Part shown: positions 61,206 through 64,000 of the stretch, piece by piece
How positions within the stretch are numbered: position 1 is the first letter of the stretch
Layout of the letters: every line of letters begins with the position of its first letter
Assembly (NCBI GenBank): GCA_934454145.1
Contig: CAKSFT010000004.1
Span: 124,001 to 188,000, forward strand
Direction: 5' to 3'
Length of the DNA stretch: 64,000 nt
Source of the DNA: an uncultured Clostridia bacterium
GTDB lineage: Bacteria > Bacillota > Clostridia > UBA1381
The notes under the pieces: generated by a model
What the model saw: only the letters and a program-made list of their open reading frames with translations
Databases searched by the model: none
What the model was told of the DNA's origin: nothing
Position numbers and translations under genes: made by a program

Positions 61206-61930
61206 TGAGTATATCCGAAAAGCTGACCGCCGCCTCGCAAAACGTCAAAAAAGTGTATGATGCCGGAAAAAAAGATGAATACGATACATTTTGGGACGCA
61301 TATCAGATTAACGGCACAAGGACAGATTATTCCAGGGCTTTCCTGAATTCCGGCTGGAATGACAACAATTTTAAGCCCAAGTACAGCATGACACCGACAA
61401 CATGTTGGGATATGTTTGCCGGCAGTAAAATAACCGGAAGCCTCCCCGATATATGCACAATTGATTTTTCCCAAAGCACCAATATGCTTGAAATGTTTAT
61501 ATACAGCAGTCTTTCAAGAATCGGGACGGTGGACACCGAAAAAACCTCTACCATCAAATGGCTGTTTTTTTCATGCAGATATCTTGAGACAATTGATAAT
61601 CTTATTCTTCATCAATCGTCAAATGCAACATTTGCGCCCTTTTGGGAGGAGGTTTTCTGTTCAGATATTAAGCTGAAAAATATCACCGTGTCGGGCACGG
61701 GTGCAATTTCGGGCTCGCTTGACATGCATTGGAGTCCGCTGACAAAGCAGTCGTTCATCAATGTAATAAATTATCTTTGTCCCGACGCATCGGACAAAAC
61801 GGCGTCATTTTCGCTTACCGCCGTGAACAAAGCATTTGAAACATCTGCCGGCGCGGAGGACGGGGCGCAATCCGCGGAATGGAATACACTGACCGGAACA
61901 AAAACAAACTGGACAATTTCACTTGTATAA
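61205..61930 (+). CDS. Phage tail-associated protein
   Basis: A 241-residue protein starting ISEKLTAASQNVKKVYDAGKKDEYDTFWDAYQ, an N-terminal segment common in Firmicutes prophage tail proteins that continue into leucine-rich or variable domains. The rest is a beta-rich region without clear motif. ATG overlaps the previous stop. Likely distal tail or receptor-binding protein. Confidence 0.65.
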   Translation: MSISEKLTAASQNVKKVYDAGKKDEYDTFWDAYQINGTRTDYSRAFLNSGWNDNNFKPKYSMTPTTCWDMFAGSKITGSLPDICTIDFSQSTNMLEMFIYSSLSRIGTVDTEKTSTIKWLFFSCRYLETIDNLILHQSSNATFAPFWEEVFCSDIKLKNITVSGTGAISGSLDMHWSPLTKQSFINVINYLCPDASDKTASFSLTAVNKAFETSAGAEDGAQSAEWNTLTGTKTNWTISLV

Positions 61931-61942
61931 GGAGGGAAACAA

Positions 61943-62134
61943 ATGAAAACAAGAACTGTTTTATATGCAGATGCCGGCAAAATCCTGACCGACGGGAACA
62001 CCTTCGGCAAAATAATATATTTAGCCGAAGACGGCTCTGCAGACAATTTTTATGAAATATCGGAAAATGAATATGAAAAAATCATGACACAGGAGGAAGA
62101 AGCATCTTCCCCCGCCGGCGATTTCCCCGTATAA
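61943..62134 (+). CDS. Small phage-cassette protein
   Basis: 63 residues, acidic C-terminal half. It follows AAGGAGG and lies 12 bp after the tail protein gene, so it is co-transcribed. Small proteins in this place in prophages are often tail chaperone-like or XkdX-like, but I cannot assign it. Confidence 0.55.
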   Translation: MKTRTVLYADAGKILTDGNTFGKIIYLAEDGSADNFYEISENEYEKIMTQEEEASSPAGDFPV

Positions 62135-62171
62135 ATCCGGATAATTTTTTATTTTCCGAAAATTTTTATCA

Positions 62172-62220
62172 AGCCCTGACGGCACATATCCGACATGTGT
62201 ACCGTCAGGGTTTTTATTTG
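62172..62220 (+). terminator. Terminator closing the phage-like cassette
   Basis: CCCTGACGG pairs with CCGTCAGGG across a loop that contains ACAT/ATGT, then TTTTTATTTG. Confidence 0.85.
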
Positions 62221-62284
62221 TATGTATTGTTGCAAAAAAATCATGTTGCCGCCTACATTTCGGCGATTTTTTTCCCTCAAAGTA

Positions 62285-62313
62285 TTGACGAATATTTAAA
62301 ATTATTATATAAT
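62285..62313 (+). promoter_or_regulatory. Predicted promoter of the aminotransferase operon
   Basis: TTGACG (62285-62290), 17-bp spacer, TATAAT (62308-62313), about 90 nt before the gene. Confidence 0.65.
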
Positions 62314-62409
62314 TAAAGAAATATGTTTTTCTTTAATTTGAATATATTTTTACACTCTTGATATTTTACACAAGATAATTATTATTTTAAAAAAAAGGAT
62401 GGTTTTCTG

Positions 62410-63543
62410 ATGCCACAGGAAAAAATATGGCTTTCTTCCCCGACAATGCACGGAGAGGAACAGCTTTTTGTCAAAGAAGCATTCGACACAAACTGGGTTG
62501 CACCGCTCGGCAAAAATGTGACTGAATTTGAAAACGAAATATCACGTTATGTCGGCTGCAAAGCGGCGGCGGCGATGACTGCCGGCACGCATGCGCTGCA
62601 CATGGCGGTGAAGCTTGCCGGAGTCGGGAATGGCGACATTGTTTTGTGCTCCGACCTCACCTTTGCCGCGACGGTAAACCCGGTTTCATATGAAAACGGG
62701 ACACAGGTATTTATTGATTCGGAATATGAAACATGGAACATGAACCCCGATGCGCTGGAAACCGCACTGAAGAAATATAAGGGAAAGGTCAAAGCCGTCA
62801 TAACCGCCAACCTCTACGGCACACCGGCAAAACTTGACGAGATTGCCGGTCTGTGTGAAAAATACGGGGTAATATTGATTGAGGACGCCGCAGAATCACT
62901 GTCTGCGACATACAAAGGCAGACAAACCGGTACATTTGGCAGATTTAACGCCATAAGCTTCAACGGCAACAAAATCATAACATCATCAGGCGGCGGCATG
63001 TTCTTGTCAGACGACGAGGAAGCAGTCAGCAAGGTGCGTTTTTATTCCACCCAGGCACGTGAGCCGGCGCCGTGGTATCAACATGAAGAAATCGGCTATA
63101 ACTACCGCATGAGCAATGTTGTTGCCGGAATCGGGAGAGGTCAGCTTTTGCATCTTGACGAGCACAAAGCAAGAAAAACTGCGATATATAAAAAATACGC
63201 AGAGGCATTTTCAGAACTCCCTGTGCAGATGAACCCATATCTTCCGTGTTCGGAACCGAATTTCTGGCTCAGCTGTCTGACGATAAACCCGGCTGCAGCG
63301 GACAAGGTGTCCCCCGAAAAACTGCGCCTTGCGCTTGAAAAAGAAAACATCGAATCACGCCCCATCTGGAAGCCTATGCACCTCCAGCCCGTCTATAAAA
63401 CCCATGACTACATAACAACAGACGGCAAAGACGTCGGCGGAGATATATTTGACAGAGGGCTGTGTCTGCCTTCCGACATCAAGATGACAGAGGAACAGCA
63501 GCAAACCGTGGTTGATGTTATCAAGAGGTGTTTTGATGTATAA
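62410..63543 (+). CDS. DegT/DnrJ/EryC1/StrS family sugar aminotransferase (PglE-like)
   Basis: A 377-residue PLP enzyme: TAGTHALHMAVKLAGV near 57 (cofactor phosphate), EDAAESLSATYKGRQTGTFG near 158, and SFNGNKIITSSGGGMF near 184 with the Schiff-base Lys. It resembles transaminases making UDP-4-amino sugars such as bacillosamine precursors. The following sugar transferase supports this. Overlaps it by 8 bp. Confidence 0.9.
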   Translation: MPQEKIWLSSPTMHGEEQLFVKEAFDTNWVAPLGKNVTEFENEISRYVGCKAAAAMTAGTHALHMAVKLAGVGNGDIVLCSDLTFAATVNPVSYENGTQVFIDSEYETWNMNPDALETALKKYKGKVKAVITANLYGTPAKLDEIAGLCEKYGVILIEDAAESLSATYKGRQTGTFGRFNAISFNGNKIITSSGGGMFLSDDEEAVSKVRFYSTQAREPAPWYQHEEIGYNYRMSNVVAGIGRGQLLHLDEHKARKTAIYKKYAEAFSELPVQMNPYLPCSEPNFWLSCLTINPAAADKVSPEKLRLALEKENIESRPIWKPMHLQPVYKTHDYITTDGKDVGGDIFDRGLCLPSDIKMTEEQQQTVVDVIKRCFDV

Positions 63544-64000
63544 AAGATATATAAAGCGGATTTTTGATTTTTGCTGTTCGCTTTTGGCAATCATTGCCTT
63601 GTCATGGCTTTACATAATCCTTGCGATACTCGTGCGGATAAAGCTTGGCAGTCCGGTACTGTTTGTGCAGGAACGCCCCGGCAAGGACGAAAAAATATTT
63701 AAGATGTACAAATTCCGCACCATGACAAACGAAACCGACCAACAAGGGAAACCTCTGCCCGACAGCGCACGTCTGACAAAATTTGGGAGCTTTCTGAGAA
63801 AAACCAGCCTTGATGAACTTCCCGAACTTTTTAACATTTTAAAGGGTGACATGAGCATCATAGGCCCCAGGCCGCTGTTGGTTGAATATTTGCCGTATTA
63901 TACCCAAACCGAAAAGATGCGCCACAGTGTGCGCCCCGGGCTTTCGGGGCTGGCGCAGATAAGCGGCAGAAACATGCTTAAATGGGAATACCGCCTGGCA
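63536..64000 (+). CDS. Undecaprenyl-phosphate sugar-1-phosphate transferase (PglC-like), 5' part
   Basis: 155 residues to the window edge. N-terminal reentrant helix RIFDFCCSLLAIIALSWLYIILAILVRIKLGSPVLF, then QERPGKDEKIFKMYKFRTM, LRKTSLDELPELFNILKGDMSIIGPRPLL and RPGLSGLAQISGRN. A small monotopic initiating transferase that loads a sugar phosphate on undecaprenyl phosphate for surface glycan assembly. The 3' end is outside the window. Confidence 0.92.
   Translation, partial: MYKRYIKRIFDFCCSLLAIIALSWLYIILAILVRIKLGSPVLFVQERPGKDEKIFKMYKFRTMTNETDQQGKPLPDSARLTKFGSFLRKTSLDELPELFNILKGDMSIIGPRPLLVEYLPYYTQTEKMRHSVRPGLSGLAQISGRNMLKWEYRLA

Overview
The window is chromosomal DNA from a low-to-mid GC member of the Clostridia (Firmicutes), probably an uncultured gut-type anaerobe. 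The signs are AGGAGG-type ribosome sites with occasional GTG/TTG starts, TTGACA-N17-TATAAT promoters, a Bacillus/Clostridium-type LexA box, yajC next to a TIGR04086 membrane protein, and TatD next to its linked radical SAM protein. No species is claimed. I saw no rRNA, tRNA or CRISPR array.

Layout. 1-14 kb: arginine genes (argC end, argB), uxaC, rmuC, an APC permease/HPrK-like/S26 peptidase operon, tyrA, and a run of DJ-1, folate cyclo-ligase, CPBP protease, TatD and radical SAM genes, all but one on the + strand. 14-20.6 kb: asnS and a complete branched-chain amino acid ABC operon (livK-H-M-G-F) on the - strand. 20.8-31 kb: yajC and TIGR04086 (+), then an M16 peptidase, proS, metG, an AI-2E-family protein, apgM, degV and trmL (-). 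31-34.6 kb: a YjdF-like protein and an mtaD-ahcY pair for S-adenosylhomocysteine salvage. 34.7-41 kb: an accessory, partly decayed area with an intact acetylesterase, an unusual GGDEF protein, a frameshifted DUF4234/SHOCT gene, a frameshifted and truncated GH95 fucosidase abutting a GH42 galactosidase fragment, and a beta-helix fragment. 41-55 kb: lysS, a second HPrK-like gene, an amidase, an rRNA methyltransferase, cardiolipin synthase, VanZ, SDR, ArsR, lipoproteins, proBA and leuA with an attenuator. 55.8-64 kb: capsule/exopolysaccharide genes (Wzz-like protein, tyrosine kinase, then aminotransferase and initiating sugar transferase), interrupted by an AraC/GH29 fucosidase pair and by a small phage-tail-like cassette under an apparent SOS promoter.

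Non-coding structure is the most unusual part. (1) A 5' leader element made of a CTCTT-type hairpin whose loop can pair 7 bp with a segment just before the Shine-Dalgarno. It is clear in front of the APC permease and DJ-1 genes with compensatory changes, and related sequence precedes asnS and one HPrK-like gene. (2) A ~214-bp MITE-like repeat with AGGTAATTGTAAAA ends: three near-full copies, one internally deleted copy and several solo ends, one copy flanked by a 17-bp direct repeat. (3) A LexA box overlapping the -35 of the phage-tail cassette, followed by a highly structured leader RNA. (4) A leucine leader peptide and terminator ahead of leuA. (5) A family of long palindromic terminators with a CAATTG or CAGTTG core, three of them at convergent gene ends.
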